From an uncultured Burkholderiales bacterium (GTDB lineage: Bacteria; Pseudomonadota; Gammaproteobacteria; Burkholderiales; Burkholderiaceae_C), in assembly GCA_903935585.1 (NCBI GenBank), contig CAIZSE010000078.1, positions 1 to 36,865 of the forward strand: DNA of 36,865 bases, in the 5' to 3' direction. Position numbers and translations under genes: made by a program. The notes under the pieces were generated by a model. That model was not told the DNA's origin. It did no database searches and saw only the letters and a program-made list of their open reading frames with translations. Below are positions 16,741-26,439 of this stretch, in pieces. Numbering within the stretch: the stretch's first letter is position 1; every line of letters begins with the position of its first letter.

Positions 16741-18504
16741 ATGGAAATGAACAAAGCCGAAAAGGCAACGGGTCCCGCTGGGGCTCAGGAATTGCGTGGC
16801 GCAGAAATTCTCGTCAAGGCCCTCCAGGCCGAAAACGTACAGTACGTTTGGGGCTACCCCGGCGGCGCAGTCCTTCACATTTACGACGCTTTTTACAAGC
16901 AAGACACCATTCAGCATGTGCTGGTGCGTCACGAGCAGGCGGCAGTGCACGCTGCCGATGGTTTTGCACGAGCCACTGGAGAAGTGGGCGTGGCATTGGT
17001 GACCTCGGGTCCCGGTCTGACCAATGCGGTCACCGGCATTGCCACCGCTTACATGGACAGCATCCCCATGGTGATCATCAGTGGGCAAGTTCCCACTGCC
17101 GCCATTGGCTTGGATGCATTTCAGGAATGTGACACGGTCGGCATCACGCGTCCCATCGTCAAGCACAATTTTCTGGTCAAAGACGCCAAAGACATGGCTG
17201 ACATCATGAAAAAGGCATTTCACATTGCTCGCAGTGGCCGCCCCGGCCCTGTGGTCGTGGATGTGCCCAAAGATGTGTCATTCAACAAGGCGCTTTTTTC
17301 GGGCTATCCCGATTCGATTTCAATGCGTTCTTACAATCCCGTGCGCAAAGGCCATGGCGGCCAGATCCGCAAGGCTTTGCAGCTGTTGATGTCGGCCAAG
17401 CGCCCGTATATTTATACAGGCGGCGGTGTCCTGTTGAGCAATGCCAGTCCTGAATTGCGCGCTTTGGTGGACATGCTCAATGTGCCTGTCACAAACACCT
17501 TGATGGGCTTGGGTGCTTTCCCCGCCACCGACCGCCGTTTTCTTGGCATGTTGGGCATGCACGGCACGCTAGAGGCCAACAATGCCATGCAAAACTGCGA
17601 TGTGTTGCTCGCCGTCGGCGCCCGTTTCGATGATCGGGTGATCGGCAACCCCAAGCACTTTGCTTCGGTAGACCGCAAAATCATTCACATCGACATCGAT
17701 CCGTCGAGCATTTCCAAGCGCGTCAAGGTGGATGTGCCCATCGTGGGCGACGTGAAAGACGTTTTGACCGAACTGATGGGCATGATCCGTGAATCTGGCC
17801 TCAAGCCTGATCCGCAGGCCTTGGGGCAATGGTGGGAGACCATCGAAGGCTGGCGCAGCCGGGATTGCATGAAGTACGACAACAGCAATTCTGAGGTGAT
17901 CAAACCGCAAAAAGTCATTGAGACCTTGTGGGAAATGACCAAGGATGTGGATGCTTACATCACCTCCGATGTCGGTCAGCATCAGATGTGGGCGGCCCAG
18001 TACTACAAGTTCAACGAACCACGCCGCTGGATCAACTCCGGCGGGCTGGGCACCATGGGCGTGGGCATCCCCTACGCCATGGGCATCAAACTGGCCAAGC
18101 CGGACAGTGAAGTCTTCTGCGTGACGGGCGAGGGCTCGGTACAGATGTGCATTCAGGAGCTGTCAACCTGCCTGCAGTACAACACGCCCATCAAGATCGT
18201 GGCTTTGAACAACCGCTATCTGGGCATGGTTCGCCAATGGCAGGAGATCGAGTATTCGGGGCGTTACAGCCACAGCTACATGGATGCACTGCCTGATTTT
18301 GTGAAGCTGGCTGAAGCATACGGGCACGTGGGCATGCTCATTGAGCGGCCGGAAGATGTGGAGCCAGCCTTGCGCGAAGCCCGCAGGCTCAAGGACCGCA
18401 CGGTGTTCATGGATTTCCGCACGGACCCCACCGAAAACGTGTTCCCCATGGTCCAGGCAGGCAAGGGCATCACCGAAATGCTCATGGGCGTGGAGGATTT
18501 GTAA
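16741..18504 (+). CDS. ilvB: Acetolactate synthase, large (catalytic) subunit
   Basis: Thiamine-diphosphate enzyme condensing pyruvate with pyruvate or 2-oxobutyrate, the committed step to valine, leucine and isoleucine. 587 residues with all three domains: the PYR domain with catalytic Glu in LVRHEQAAVHAADGFARATG, the central FAD-binding domain, and the PP domain. The Mg-ThDP motif reads GEGSVQM with Glu464 where most members have Asp (GDG), followed by the expected Asn pair in ALNNRYLGMVRQW. The start ATG at 16741 and an ATG two codons later are both possible. ilvN follows after 2 bp, and the pair is the classic two-subunit synthase. Confidence 0.97.
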   Translation: MEMNKAEKATGPAGAQELRGAEILVKALQAENVQYVWGYPGGAVLHIYDAFYKQDTIQHVLVRHEQAAVHAADGFARATGEVGVALVTSGPGLTNAVTGIATAYMDSIPMVIISGQVPTAAIGLDAFQECDTVGITRPIVKHNFLVKDAKDMADIMKKAFHIARSGRPGPVVVDVPKDVSFNKALFSGYPDSISMRSYNPVRKGHGGQIRKALQLLMSAKRPYIYTGGGVLLSNASPELRALVDMLNVPVTNTLMGLGAFPATDRRFLGMLGMHGTLEANNAMQNCDVLLAVGARFDDRVIGNPKHFASVDRKIIHIDIDPSSISKRVKVDVPIVGDVKDVLTELMGMIRESGLKPDPQALGQWWETIEGWRSRDCMKYDNSNSEVIKPQKVIETLWEMTKDVDAYITSDVGQHQMWAAQYYKFNEPRRWINSGGLGTMGVGIPYAMGIKLAKPDSEVFCVTGEGSVQMCIQELSTCLQYNTPIKIVALNNRYLGMVRQWQEIEYSGRYSHSYMDALPDFVKLAEAYGHVGMLIERPEDVEPALREARRLKDRTVFMDFRTDPTENVFPMVQAGKGITEMLMGVEDL

Positions 18505-18506
18505 TC

Positions 18507-18998
18507 ATGAAACACATCATTGCTGTACTGATTGAAAACGAAGCCGGGGCTTTGTCCCGCGTGGTGGGTCTTTTTTCTGCCCGTGGCTACAACATCGAGT
18601 CCCTGACTGTTGCCCCTACCGAAGACCCCAGTCTTTCGCGCATGACCATCCAGACGGCTGGTTCTGACGATGTGATCGAGCAGATCACCAAGCACCTGAA
18701 TCGCCTGATCGAGGTGGTGAAGGTTGTGGACCTGACCGAGGGCTCTTATACCGAACGCGAGTTGATGCTCGTCAAGGTACGTGCCGTGGGCAAGGAGCGC
18801 GAAGAAATGAAACGCATGGCCGATATATTTCGTGGCCGTGTGATCGATGTCACCGACAAGAGCTACACCATTGAGCTGACCGGTGACCAGACCAAGAACG
18901 ACGCCTTTCTGGAGGCGATCGACCGCAGCGCCATTTTGGAGACCGTGCGCACGGGTGCATGCGGTATCGGGCGCGGCGAGCGCATCCTGCGCGTTTAA
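18507..18998 (+). CDS. ilvN: Acetolactate synthase, small (regulatory) subunit
   Basis: Regulatory subunit that activates IlvB and confers feedback inhibition by valine. 163 residues, typical of the long bacterial type (IlvH/IlvN). The N-terminal ACT domain reads HIIAVLIENEAGALSRVVGLF then SARGYNIESLTVAPTED, and the C-terminal domain covers residues 80-163 (RELMLVKVRA). It starts 2 bp past the ilvB stop, so it is co-translated. Residues of the valine site (the Gly-Ala-Leu-Ser-Arg turn and Asn29 region) look intact, so normal feedback is expected. Confidence 0.97.
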   Translation: MKHIIAVLIENEAGALSRVVGLFSARGYNIESLTVAPTEDPSLSRMTIQTAGSDDVIEQITKHLNRLIEVVKVVDLTEGSYTERELMLVKVRAVGKEREEMKRMADIFRGRVIDVTDKSYTIELTGDQTKNDAFLEAIDRSAILETVRTGACGIGRGERILRV

Positions 18999-20054
<1,056 letters not shown>

Positions 20055-20075
20055 TCTGTGTAACAGGCAGCTTTG

Positions 20076-20101
20076 AAAAGGCCACTGCGGTGGCCTTTTT
20101 C
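20076..20101 (+). terminator. Rho-independent terminator after ilvC
   Basis: A 10-bp stem AAAAGGCCAC/GTGGCCTTTT (20076-20085 with 20090-20099), loop TGCG, ending in T5. It closes ilvBNC 21 bp after the ilvC stop and implies that pssA has its own promoter. Confidence 0.9.
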
Positions 20102-20172
20102 AATGGTCACTCATGCTGGCTTAAACTTCGCTAATTGGGTTGGATCACTGAAACCCCCTACTGGAGCAGACA

Positions 20173-20988
20173 ATGAACAACCGTACTGATAAATCCGAAG
20201 ACACGGAAGCGCCAGCGTCGGCGCGCAAGCCTTCCAAGGGCATCTACATGCTGCCCAATATGATCACCCTGGCCGCCTTGTTTGCGGGTTTTTATGCGGT
20301 GGTCATGGCGATCAACGGCCGCTTTGACCTGGCCACGGTGGGCATATTCAGCGCCATGGTGCTGGACAGCCTGGACGGTCGTGTCGCACGCATGACGAAC
20401 ACCCAAAGCGCTTTTGGTGAGCAGATGGACTCTCTTTCCGACATGGTGTCCTTTGGTGCAGCGCCTGCGCTGATCGCTTATGTCTGGACCCTGAAAGAGC
20501 TGGGTCGTTGGGGCTGGATTGCAGCTTTCGTTTATTGCGCTTGTGCCGCTTTGCGCCTGGCCCGCTTCAACGTCAACACCGGCGTGGTGGACAAGCGTTA
20601 CTTTCAGGGACTGCCATCGCCAGCCGCCGCCGCTTTGGTGATGGGCTTCGTGTGGATCATGTTTGAAAACGCTGTGCCTGCGAAAACGGTGGCCTGGGGC
20701 ATGTTTGCCGTGTGCTTGTTTTCAGGCCTGACCATGGTGACCAATGTGCCTTTTTACAGTTTCAAGGACATGCACATGAAAAAGAGCGTGCCCTTTGCAA
20801 CGCTGGTGTTGGTGGCCTTGGGCATTGCGGTGGTCAACATCGACCCGCCCACAGTCTTGTTTGCCTTGTTTGTGGTCTATGGCCTGAGTGGGTATGTGAT
20901 CTATATCTGGCGCAAGGCCAAAGGCCAGCCCACCAGCATGATCAGCACCTCGACCGATGAGCCTGAAGAGCGTGGTTTGCACCAGTGA
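20173..20988 (+). CDS. pssA: CDP-diacylglycerol-serine O-phosphatidyltransferase
   Basis: Integral membrane enzyme making phosphatidylserine from CDP-diacylglycerol and serine, the precursor of phosphatidylethanolamine. 271 residues with about 8 membrane helices (first at PNMITLAALFAGFYAVVMAI). The CDP-alcohol phosphotransferase motif DGRVARM...FGEQMDSLSD is complete, with the last two Asp as metal and catalytic residues. This is the membrane type (type II), not the E. coli peripheral type. GGAG lies about 6 bases before the ATG. Its place between ilvC and leuA is common in Burkholderiales as I recall, though it shares no pathway with them. Confidence 0.95.
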   Translation: MNNRTDKSEDTEAPASARKPSKGIYMLPNMITLAALFAGFYAVVMAINGRFDLATVGIFSAMVLDSLDGRVARMTNTQSAFGEQMDSLSDMVSFGAAPALIAYVWTLKELGRWGWIAAFVYCACAALRLARFNVNTGVVDKRYFQGLPSPAAAALVMGFVWIMFENAVPAKTVAWGMFAVCLFSGLTMVTNVPFYSFKDMHMKKSVPFATLVLVALGIAVVNIDPPTVLFALFVVYGLSGYVIYIWRKAKGQPTSMISTSTDEPEERGLHQ

Positions 20989-21037
20989 TGTCAACTGCAA
21001 GACAGGCCGGCTTTTTGAATTGTGCTAAAGTGAACTT

Positions 21038-21091
21038 ATGAATTTTTCTTTGCATGCTCTACTGCTACTGCCCAACGGGCGGGATGTGTAG
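21038..21091 (+). CDS. leuL: leuA leader peptide (leucine attenuator)
   Basis: 17-codon frame MNFSLHALLLLPNGRDV ending in TAG. Five of 17 residues are leucine and four are consecutive (CTA CTG CTA CTG, 21059-21070). CTA is little used in neighbouring genes, which would make translation sensitive to charged tRNA-Leu. It is followed 20 bases later by a perfect terminator hairpin and then leuA. Position, Leu run and hairpin together are the standard form of ribosome-mediated attenuation. The ribosome-binding site is weak (AAAGTG). Confidence 0.82.
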   Translation: MNFSLHALLLLPNGRDV

Positions 21092-21152
21092 CGCACGCAA
21101 ACATTTTCCCAAAAGGCCCGTATGCCATCCGCAACGGGCCTTTTGCATTTTT
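21075..21152 (+). promoter_or_regulatory. leuA attenuator: antiterminator segment and terminator hairpin
   Basis: The terminator is a perfect 11-bp stem AAAAGGCCCGT/ACGGGCCTTTT (21111-21121 with 21134-21144), loop of 12, then a T5 tract at 21148-21152. The segment ACGGGC at 21075-21080, directly after the Leu codons, can pair with GCCCGT at 21116-21121, the 5' arm of the terminator, giving a competing antiterminator. A ribosome stalled at the first Leu codons would leave 21075 onward free. The pairing is visible in sequence; its use is inferred. Confidence 0.78.
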
Positions 21153-21186
21153 GCTTGGACTTGCGGGTTATTGACCAGGAGTGAAC

Positions 21187-22725
21187 ATGGCTGACAAACT
21201 GATAATTTTCGACACCACCTTGCGCGATGGCGAGCAATCGCCTGGCGCCTCTATGACCCGGGATGAAAAGCTGCGCATTGCACGGCAACTGGAGCGTCTG
21301 CGCGTGGATGTGATCGAAGCCGGTTTTGCGGCCAGTTCCAACGGCGATTTTGAAGCAGTCAAAACCATCGCTGATTCGATCAGGGAAGCCACCATTTGCT
21401 CTTTGTCACGCGCCAATGACCGTGACATTTCACGTGCGGCCGAAGCCCTGAAAGGGGCTAACAGCGGGCGCATTCACACCTTCATTGCCACGTCGCCCCT
21501 GCACATGGAAAAGAAGCTTCGCATGACGCCAGATCAGGTGTTCGAGCAGGCCAAGCAATCGGTCCGTTTTGCCCGTAATCTGGTCGGTGATGTCGAATTC
21601 AGCCCGGAAGATGGTTACCGCAGCGATATGGACTTTCTGTGTCGCGTCCTTGAGGCCGTGATCACCGAAGGTGCCACCACCATCAACGTACCCGACACGG
21701 TGGGCTACGCCGTGCCTGAGCTGTATGGCGAATTCATCCGCACCTTGCGTGAGCGCATCCCCAACTCGGACAAGGCCATCTGGTCTGTGCATTGCCACAA
21801 CGACCTGGGCATGGCGGTGGCCAATTCCTTGGCAGGGGTCAAGATCGGTGGTGCCCGCCAGGTCGAGTGCACGATCAACGGCCTGGGTGAACGGGCGGGC
21901 AACTGCTCGCTGGAAGAGGTGGTCATGGCCGTCAAGACACGGCGCGACTATTTCGGTCTGGACATCGGCATTGACACCAGCCACATCCTGGCCGCCAGTC
22001 GCATGGTCAGCCAGACCACCGGTTTTGTGGTTCAGCCCAACAAGGCGGTGGTGGGGGCCAACGCCTTTGCCCATGCCTCGGGTATCCACCAAGATGGCGT
22101 GCTCAAGGCCCGTGACACTTACGAAATCATGCGTGCTGAAGACGTGGGTTGGACCGCCAACAAGATTGTTTTGGGCAAACTCAGCGGCCGGAACGCCTTC
22201 AAGCAGCGCTTGAACGATTTGGGCGTGACCTTGGACAGTGAAACCGAAATCAACAACGCGTTTGCCAAGTTCAAGGAACTGGCCGACCGTAAGAGTGAAA
22301 TTTTTGACGAAGACATCTTGGCCTTGGTGGGCGATGAGAGCGTTACCGCTGAAAAGGAGCAATACGGTTTTGTTTCCATGGCTCAACACAGTGAGACTGG
22401 CGAACGACCCCATGCTTCTGTGGTCTTCACGGTGCAAGGCAAGGAAGTCCATGCAGAGTCAGATGGCAATGGCCCTGTGGATGCTTCATTGAAGGCCATT
22501 GAGTCGCACGTCAAGAGTGGCGCCGAAATGGTGCTTTATTCGGTCAATGCCATCAGCGGTTCGACGGAAAGTCAGGGCGAAGTCACCGTGCGTTTGCAAA
22601 ACAGTGGTCGCGTGGTCAATGGCGTCGGTTCGGACCCTGATATTGTGGTGGCCTCTGCCAAAGCCTACCTCAGCGCACTCAATAAATTGCAAAGCAAAGC
22701 CGATCGGGTCGCTGCGCAGGGTTAA
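21187..22725 (+). CDS. leuA: 2-isopropylmalate synthase
   Basis: First committed step of leucine synthesis: acetyl-CoA plus 2-oxoisovalerate to 2-isopropylmalate. 512 residues, the type 1 (E. coli-like) length. Seen: [17 protein letters not shown] at the N terminus of the TIM barrel, the metal-binding [22 protein letters not shown], and a C-terminal LeuA_dimer domain (about 385-512) that binds leucine for feedback. The ATG at 21187 was chosen over a GTG at 21181 because AGGAG lies 5 bases before it and homologues begin [11 protein letters not shown]. It is controlled by the leader and attenuator upstream; the terminator before pssA and this leader suggest it is regulated apart from ilvBNC. 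Confidence 0.97.
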   Translation: MADKLIIFDTTLRDGEQSPGASMTRDEKLRIARQLERLRVDVIEAGFAASSNGDFEAVKTIADSIREATICSLSRANDRDISRAAEALKGANSGRIHTFIATSPLHMEKKLRMTPDQVFEQAKQSVRFARNLVGDVEFSPEDGYRSDMDFLCRVLEAVITEGATTINVPDTVGYAVPELYGEFIRTLRERIPNSDKAIWSVHCHNDLGMAVANSLAGVKIGGARQVECTINGLGERAGNCSLEEVVMAVKTRRDYFGLDIGIDTSHILAASRMVSQTTGFVVQPNKAVVGANAFAHASGIHQDGVLKARDTYEIMRAEDVGWTANKIVLGKLSGRNAFKQRLNDLGVTLDSETEINNAFAKFKELADRKSEIFDEDILALVGDESVTAEKEQYGFVSMAQHSETGERPHASVVFTVQGKEVHAESDGNGPVDASLKAIESHVKSGAEMVLYSVNAISGSTESQGEVTVRLQNSGRVVNGVGSDPDIVVASAKAYLSALNKLQSKADRVAAQG

Positions 22726-22760
22726 AAATAATCCTTTAGAGGTATTATCTGGCTTCAATA

Positions 22761-22797
22761 AAGTCACGCAAGTCTTTGTTCTTGCGTGACTTTTTTT
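22761..22797 (+). terminator. Rho-independent terminator of leuA
   Basis: A 12-bp stem AAGTCACGCAAG/CTTGCGTGACTT (22761-22772 with 22781-22792), loop TCTTTGTT, then T7. It is about 35 bp past the leuA stop. Confidence 0.92.
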
Positions 22798-22841
22798 ATT
22801 TGAGTACACTTGGCGACAATTACTTAATTCATTGATTCAAA

Positions 22842-23930
22842 ATGCCCCTGATGCGATTCATTTCCCCGTTATCCCTGCATGTCTCCGGCCGATGGGCGCA
22901 AGGACTGGCGACAGCTTTCATGGCCGCGGTTTTGGTTGTGATGGCAACCCTGCCGACGGTGACGCTGGCCCAGGAGAAAAAAGGAACAGACAAGAAGCGT
23001 CCAGTGGCGGTGGCCAAAAAAGTCAATAAAAAGCCTGCTGCCAGCGCTAAAAAAGCCAAGAAACGGCCGGACGTGGCTGCCCGAAAAATGGGCGTTGTGC
23101 GTGCATCCTTCGGGCAAAAAGCGGGTCTTCATGCCTCATCTGACCCCTTGGATTTGAACTCCAGTGTGGCCCTTGTCATTGACCAGGAAACCCGTGAAGT
23201 GTTGTTTCGTAAAAATGACCATGCCGTGCTGCCCATCGCTTCGTTGACGAAGTTGATGACCGGTTTGGTGATCTCTGAGGCCCAATTGCCCATGGCTGAA
23301 TTGATCGCCATTACCCAGGCGGATGTGGACACTGAAAAAGGCAGTTCATCCCGCTTGGCTGTCGGGACAGTCCTCAGTCGCGGAGATTTGCTTCATTTGG
23401 CCATGATGTCCAGCGAAAACCGCGCTGCGCATGCTTTGGGGCGCAGCTTTCCCGGTGGCGTGGAAACGTTTGTGTCGCGCATGAATGCTCGGGCAAAAGC
23501 TCTGGGCATGTCTGACACGCGCTACGTAGAGCCAACAGGCTTGTCCAGTCGCAATCAATCCAGCGCCAGTGATTTGGCTGTTCTGGTTGGCGCTGCCTAC
23601 AAGGAGCCGGCCTTGCGCGAGTTGTCAACTTCACATGGTCGCGAGATTGAAGTGGGACACCGTACCTTGCAATACAACAACACCAACCGTTTGGTGAAAA
23701 GTGCGCAGTGGGATATTGGTTTACAAAAAACGGGCTATATCTCGGAAGCCGGTCAATGCCTCGTCATGCAGGCTCAAGTGGCTGGGCGCAAATTGATCAT
23801 GGTGTTTCTGGACTCTACGGGCAAACTCAGCCGAATTGCTGACGCGGAACGTGTGCGGCGTTGGCTTGAAAAATCATCGGGTACCACCGGCATTCGGCAT
23901 TCTGCTTTGGTGGAAAACCTGCCCGGTTGA
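22842..23930 (+). CDS. pbpG: D-alanyl-D-alanine endopeptidase, PBP7 type (peptidase S11)
   Basis: Periplasmic serine peptidase acting on peptidoglycan cross-links. 362 residues. A signal peptide covers about residues 15-43 (hydrophobic FMAAVLVVMATLPTVTLAQ). A strongly basic, Lys/Ala-rich linker follows at 45-82. The S11 domain starts near residue 105 with all active-site motifs: Ser134-Leu-Thr-Lys137, Ser191-Glu-Asn193 and Lys296-Thr-Gly298. There is no C-terminal amphipathic anchor domain, which fits PBP7 rather than PBP5. The ATG at 22842 has no visible Shine-Dalgarno; an ATG at 22851 is possible. The basic linker is unusual and is listed as a finding. Monocistronic between two terminators. 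Confidence 0.88.
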   Translation: MPLMRFISPLSLHVSGRWAQGLATAFMAAVLVVMATLPTVTLAQEKKGTDKKRPVAVAKKVNKKPAASAKKAKKRPDVAARKMGVVRASFGQKAGLHASSDPLDLNSSVALVIDQETREVLFRKNDHAVLPIASLTKLMTGLVISEAQLPMAELIAITQADVDTEKGSSSRLAVGTVLSRGDLLHLAMMSSENRAAHALGRSFPGGVETFVSRMNARAKALGMSDTRYVEPTGLSSRNQSSASDLAVLVGAAYKEPALRELSTSHGREIEVGHRTLQYNNTNRLVKSAQWDIGLQKTGYISEAGQCLVMQAQVAGRKLIMVFLDSTGKLSRIADAERVRRWLEKSSGTTGIRHSALVENLPG

Positions 23931-23945
23931 TGTGCCACCAGCTTC

Positions 23946-23974
23946 AAAAAGGCCTCATTGAGGCCTTTTTTTTT
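23946..23974. terminator. Bidirectional terminator between pbpG and iclR-type gene
   Basis: Stem AAAAAGGCCTC/GAGGCCTTTTT with loop ATT (23946-23970), T9 on the plus side and A5 on the other. It serves two convergent genes. Confidence 0.88.
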
Positions 23975-23986
23975 GGGCACAGTCTT

Positions 23987-24766
23987 TTATTGATTGCCGT
24001 GATGGCCCAGCGTACGGGAGATGCTGTTTGCCGTGGCCTGAAGCTTGGGCAGCCAGCCCTCGTCAAGGCGGTCGGCAGGTGCTGAAATGGACAAGCCCGC
24101 CAACAATTTGCCTTGGTCATCGTAGATGCCTGCAGCAATGCAGCGCACACCCATTTCCAGTTCTTCATTGTCTCGGGCTATGCCGTATTGGTTGACGCGT
24201 GCCAGCTCTCTTTCGAGAACCTGCAACTGCGTGATGCTGTTGCGTGTCTGACCCAGCAACCCGGTGCGGGTGGCATAAGACCGAACACGCAAAGGGTCAT
24301 CGGCAGCCAAAAACAGCTTGCCTACCGAGGTCAAGTGCAATGGCGCCCTCCCGCCAATGGCTCGAACCACTTGCATGCCCGAACGTTCACTGTAAGCACG
24401 TTCGATGTAAACGATCTCATCACCTTGTCGCATGCTGAGGTTCACGGGCTGCTGGATGAGTTTGTGCAATTCCCGCATGGGGGTCAGCGCGGCATCACGC
24501 ACGTTCAGACGTCCTTTGACCAGGTTGCCCAGTTCCAAAAGCCTCATGCCCAAGCGGTAATTACCGGCTTCGGGGCGGTCTACAAATCGGCCTGTGGCCA
24601 AGTCGTTCAGGATGCGGTGTGCTGTGGATGGGTGCAAACCCGTTTTTTCGCTGATTTCTTTCAGGGAGATCGCTTCCTCGCGGGAGGCCAGAACATCAAT
24701 CAGCGAAAACATGCGCTCAATGACCTGGACCGTAGGTGTCGGCGTGAGGGTGGGGTCTTTTTTCAT
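23987..24766 (-). CDS. IclR-family transcriptional regulator
   Basis: 259-residue DNA-binding regulator. The N-terminal winged helix-turn-helix (about residues 13-75: VIERMFSLIDVLASREEAISL, then KEISEKTGLHPSTAHRILNDL) is followed by the IclR effector domain (85-255) with LHLTSVGKLFLA and NEELEMGVRCIAAGIYD. The family usually controls catabolic genes such as aromatic or glyoxylate pathways and acts as a tetramer; the effector here is unknown. It is transcribed in the same direction as aat-bpt, 49 bp after bpt, with a possible operator between them, so it may have its own promoter. Confidence 0.92.
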   Translation of the reverse strand: MKKDPTLTPTPTVQVIERMFSLIDVLASREEAISLKEISEKTGLHPSTAHRILNDLATGRFVDRPEAGNYRLGMRLLELGNLVKGRLNVRDAALTPMRELHKLIQQPVNLSMRQGDEIVYIERAYSERSGMQVVRAIGGRAPLHLTSVGKLFLAADDPLRVRSYATRTGLLGQTRNSITQLQVLERELARVNQYGIARDNEELEMGVRCIAAGIYDDQGKLLAGLSISAPADRLDEGWLPKLQATANSISRTLGHHGNQ

Positions 24767-24778
24767 GGTGCTTCGTTA

Positions 24779-24799
24779 CAGTATTTGAATCTTACACTG
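24779..24799. promoter_or_regulatory. Imperfect palindrome upstream of the iclR-type gene
   Basis: CAGT..TT.GAATC...ACTG: in the 21-bp segment 7 of 10 base pairs are symmetric about 24789. It lies 13-33 bases before the regulator's start codon, where an autoregulatory site would be. Weak by itself. Confidence 0.3.
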
Positions 24800-24815
24800 T
24801 GAAAAATACCGGCGT

Positions 24816-25553
24816 TCACCTCAAAGCCTGCCATTGCCCCTGAACCCTTATTTCGCAGGGTTTGAATTGGGATTTGTAGTTCATTTTGGGGCTGCTCTCG
24901 ATCCAGTATCCCAAGTAGACATAGGGCAACTGAAGTTGTGCTGCTTGATCAATTTGCCACAGCACGCCGTAAGTGCCGTAGCTCGCGCGGTCTTCGGGGT
25001 CATAAAAAGTGTAGACGGCCGACAAGCCGTGGTTCAGGACATCCACGATGCAGATCATTTTCAGAAGGCCCAAAGAGCCTGTTTCAGCAGGCATTCTGAA
25101 CTCGACAATGCGTGAGTTGACCCTGCTTTGCAGCAAAAACTGGTTGTATTGGTCCACGCTGTCATGGTCCATGCCGCCGCCTGGATGACGGCTTGTTTGG
25201 TAGCGCAAATACAAGGCGTAGTGGTCGGGATCGAACTGCAAGTCGAGCACCCGGACTTGAAGGTTCTGGTGGGTGCGCCAGGCTCTGCGTTGGCTGCGGT
25301 CTGGCTTGAAATCTTTGACCAGGACACGCAGGGGTTGGCAAGCCTGACAACCGTCGCAGTAGGGGCGGTAAGTGAACATGCCACTGCGGCGAAAGCCCTG
25401 TTCCACCAAGTCGGAGTACACCTCGTTTTGAATCAGGTGGCTGGGTGTCGCAACTTGAGAGCGTGCAGAACGATCAGCCAGATAGCTGCATGGGTAAGGC
25501 GCTGTTGCGTAAAACTGCAAAGCCTGGATGGGAAGTTCTTTGAGATGGGTCAC
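24816..25553 (-). CDS. bpt: Aspartate/glutamate leucyltransferase
   Basis: Transfers leucine from Leu-tRNA to proteins with N-terminal Asp or Glu, marking them for ClpS/ClpAP degradation (N-degron pathway). About 245 residues, homologous to eukaryotic ATE1. Seen: the Cys-rich N-terminal part with YPCSYL and [13 protein letters not shown], then ATE-type motifs [23 protein letters not shown] and [20 protein letters not shown]. The start is a GTG at 25553 overlapping the aat stop as GTGA; it gives [21 protein letters not shown] as in homologues, which settles the choice over the upstream ATG in frame. It is co-translated with aat. Confidence 0.94.
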   Translation of the reverse strand: MTHLKELPIQALQFYATAPYPCSYLADRSARSQVATPSHLIQNEVYSDLVEQGFRRSGMFTYRPYCDGCQACQPLRVLVKDFKPDRSQRRAWRTHQNLQVRVLDLQFDPDHYALYLRYQTSRHPGGGMDHDSVDQYNQFLLQSRVNSRIVEFRMPAETGSLGLLKMICIVDVLNHGLSAVYTFYDPEDRASYGTYGVLWQIDQAAQLQLPYVYLGYWIESSPKMNYKSQFKPCEIRVQGQWQALR

Positions 25554-26317
25554 GACGCGGTGTCCATGGACGTCAATGCATTCCAGTATAGGGTTTGCGT
25601 GCGCCAGTCGATGGGGGGCTTTTGGCATCCCTGCTGGACCAGCGCGAGAAATTCAGCACGGGGCATTTCTTGTGCGCCCAATGAGGCCAAATGTGGGGTG
25701 TTTTGTTGACAGTCGATGGTCGAAACGCCGTGCGTGCGGCAAACGCTGACCAGACTGGCCAAGGCCATTTTGGAGCCATCGGTCACCGTGGTGAACATGG
25801 ACTCCCCGAACACAGCATGGCCCAAGGCCACAAAGTAAAGGCCAGCGACGAGCTCACCGTCGAGCCAGACTTCGGCGCTGTGTGCAAACCCCTCCCGGTG
25901 CAGGTCTTCATAAGCCGCCACCATGGCCGGAACGATCCAGGTGCCGTTTTGTCCCGCTCTGGGGGCGGAACTGCACCGTTGAATAACCTGGCTGAAGTCA
26001 CGGTCAAAAGTCAGTTCAAAGCCGGGGTGAAGCAGCCAGTGTTTCAATGTTTTGCGCAGGGAGCGGCTGAACCTGAAATTTCCAACACGCAGCACCATCC
26101 GGGGGTCCGGGCTCCACCACAGCACGGGTTGGCCGGCACTGAACCATGGGAAAACGCCCTGACTGTAAGACGCCATGAGCCTTGCTGCAGAAAGGTCGCG
26201 GCTGGCAGCCAGCAAACCGGGGGCGGGCGATTCTGCACCCCAGGCAAGGTGTGGCTGGGGCAATGCTTCATCAACTTCGATCCAGCTTAATTCAGGCGTT
26301 TGGGCGGCACGTGGCAT
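25550..26317 (-). CDS. aat: Leucyl/phenylalanyl-tRNA-protein transferase
   Basis: Adds Leu or Phe to proteins with N-terminal Lys or Arg, creating primary N-degrons. About 255 residues. Conserved motifs in order: [26 protein letters not shown], split here as QGVFPWF and WWSPDPR, then [21 protein letters not shown] and the GNAT-fold end. The ATG at 26317 ([14 protein letters not shown]) was used; an ATG at 26344 (MDLLLCNQP) is a fair alternative, and neither has a Shine-Dalgarno. First gene of aat-bpt. With Bpt the cell can process both basic and acidic N-termini. clpS and clpA are not in this window. Confidence 0.93.
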   Translation of the reverse strand: MPRAAQTPELSWIEVDEALPQPHLAWGAESPAPGLLAASRDLSAARLMASYSQGVFPWFSAGQPVLWWSPDPRMVLRVGNFRFSRSLRKTLKHWLLHPGFELTFDRDFSQVIQRCSSAPRAGQNGTWIVPAMVAAYEDLHREGFAHSAEVWLDGELVAGLYFVALGHAVFGESMFTTVTDGSKMALASLVSVCRTHGVSTIDCQQNTPHLASLGAQEMPRAEFLALVQQGCQKPPIDWRTQTLYWNALTSMDTAS

Positions 26318-26439
26318 GGGTTGATTACACAATAAAAGGTCCATGGCACATGTCGCACTGGGTCTTCGGCTTGTATTTTTTCGGTTTATCCTCTTGCGCA
26401 TGACATTGACGCGATTTATTGTGCGTTCCACCAAGGCGA

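Noticed and set aside
21430..22452. 340-codon minus-strand frame opposite leuA
   Set aside because: Shadow frame: composition is typical of antisense translation and leuA is complete on the plus strand.
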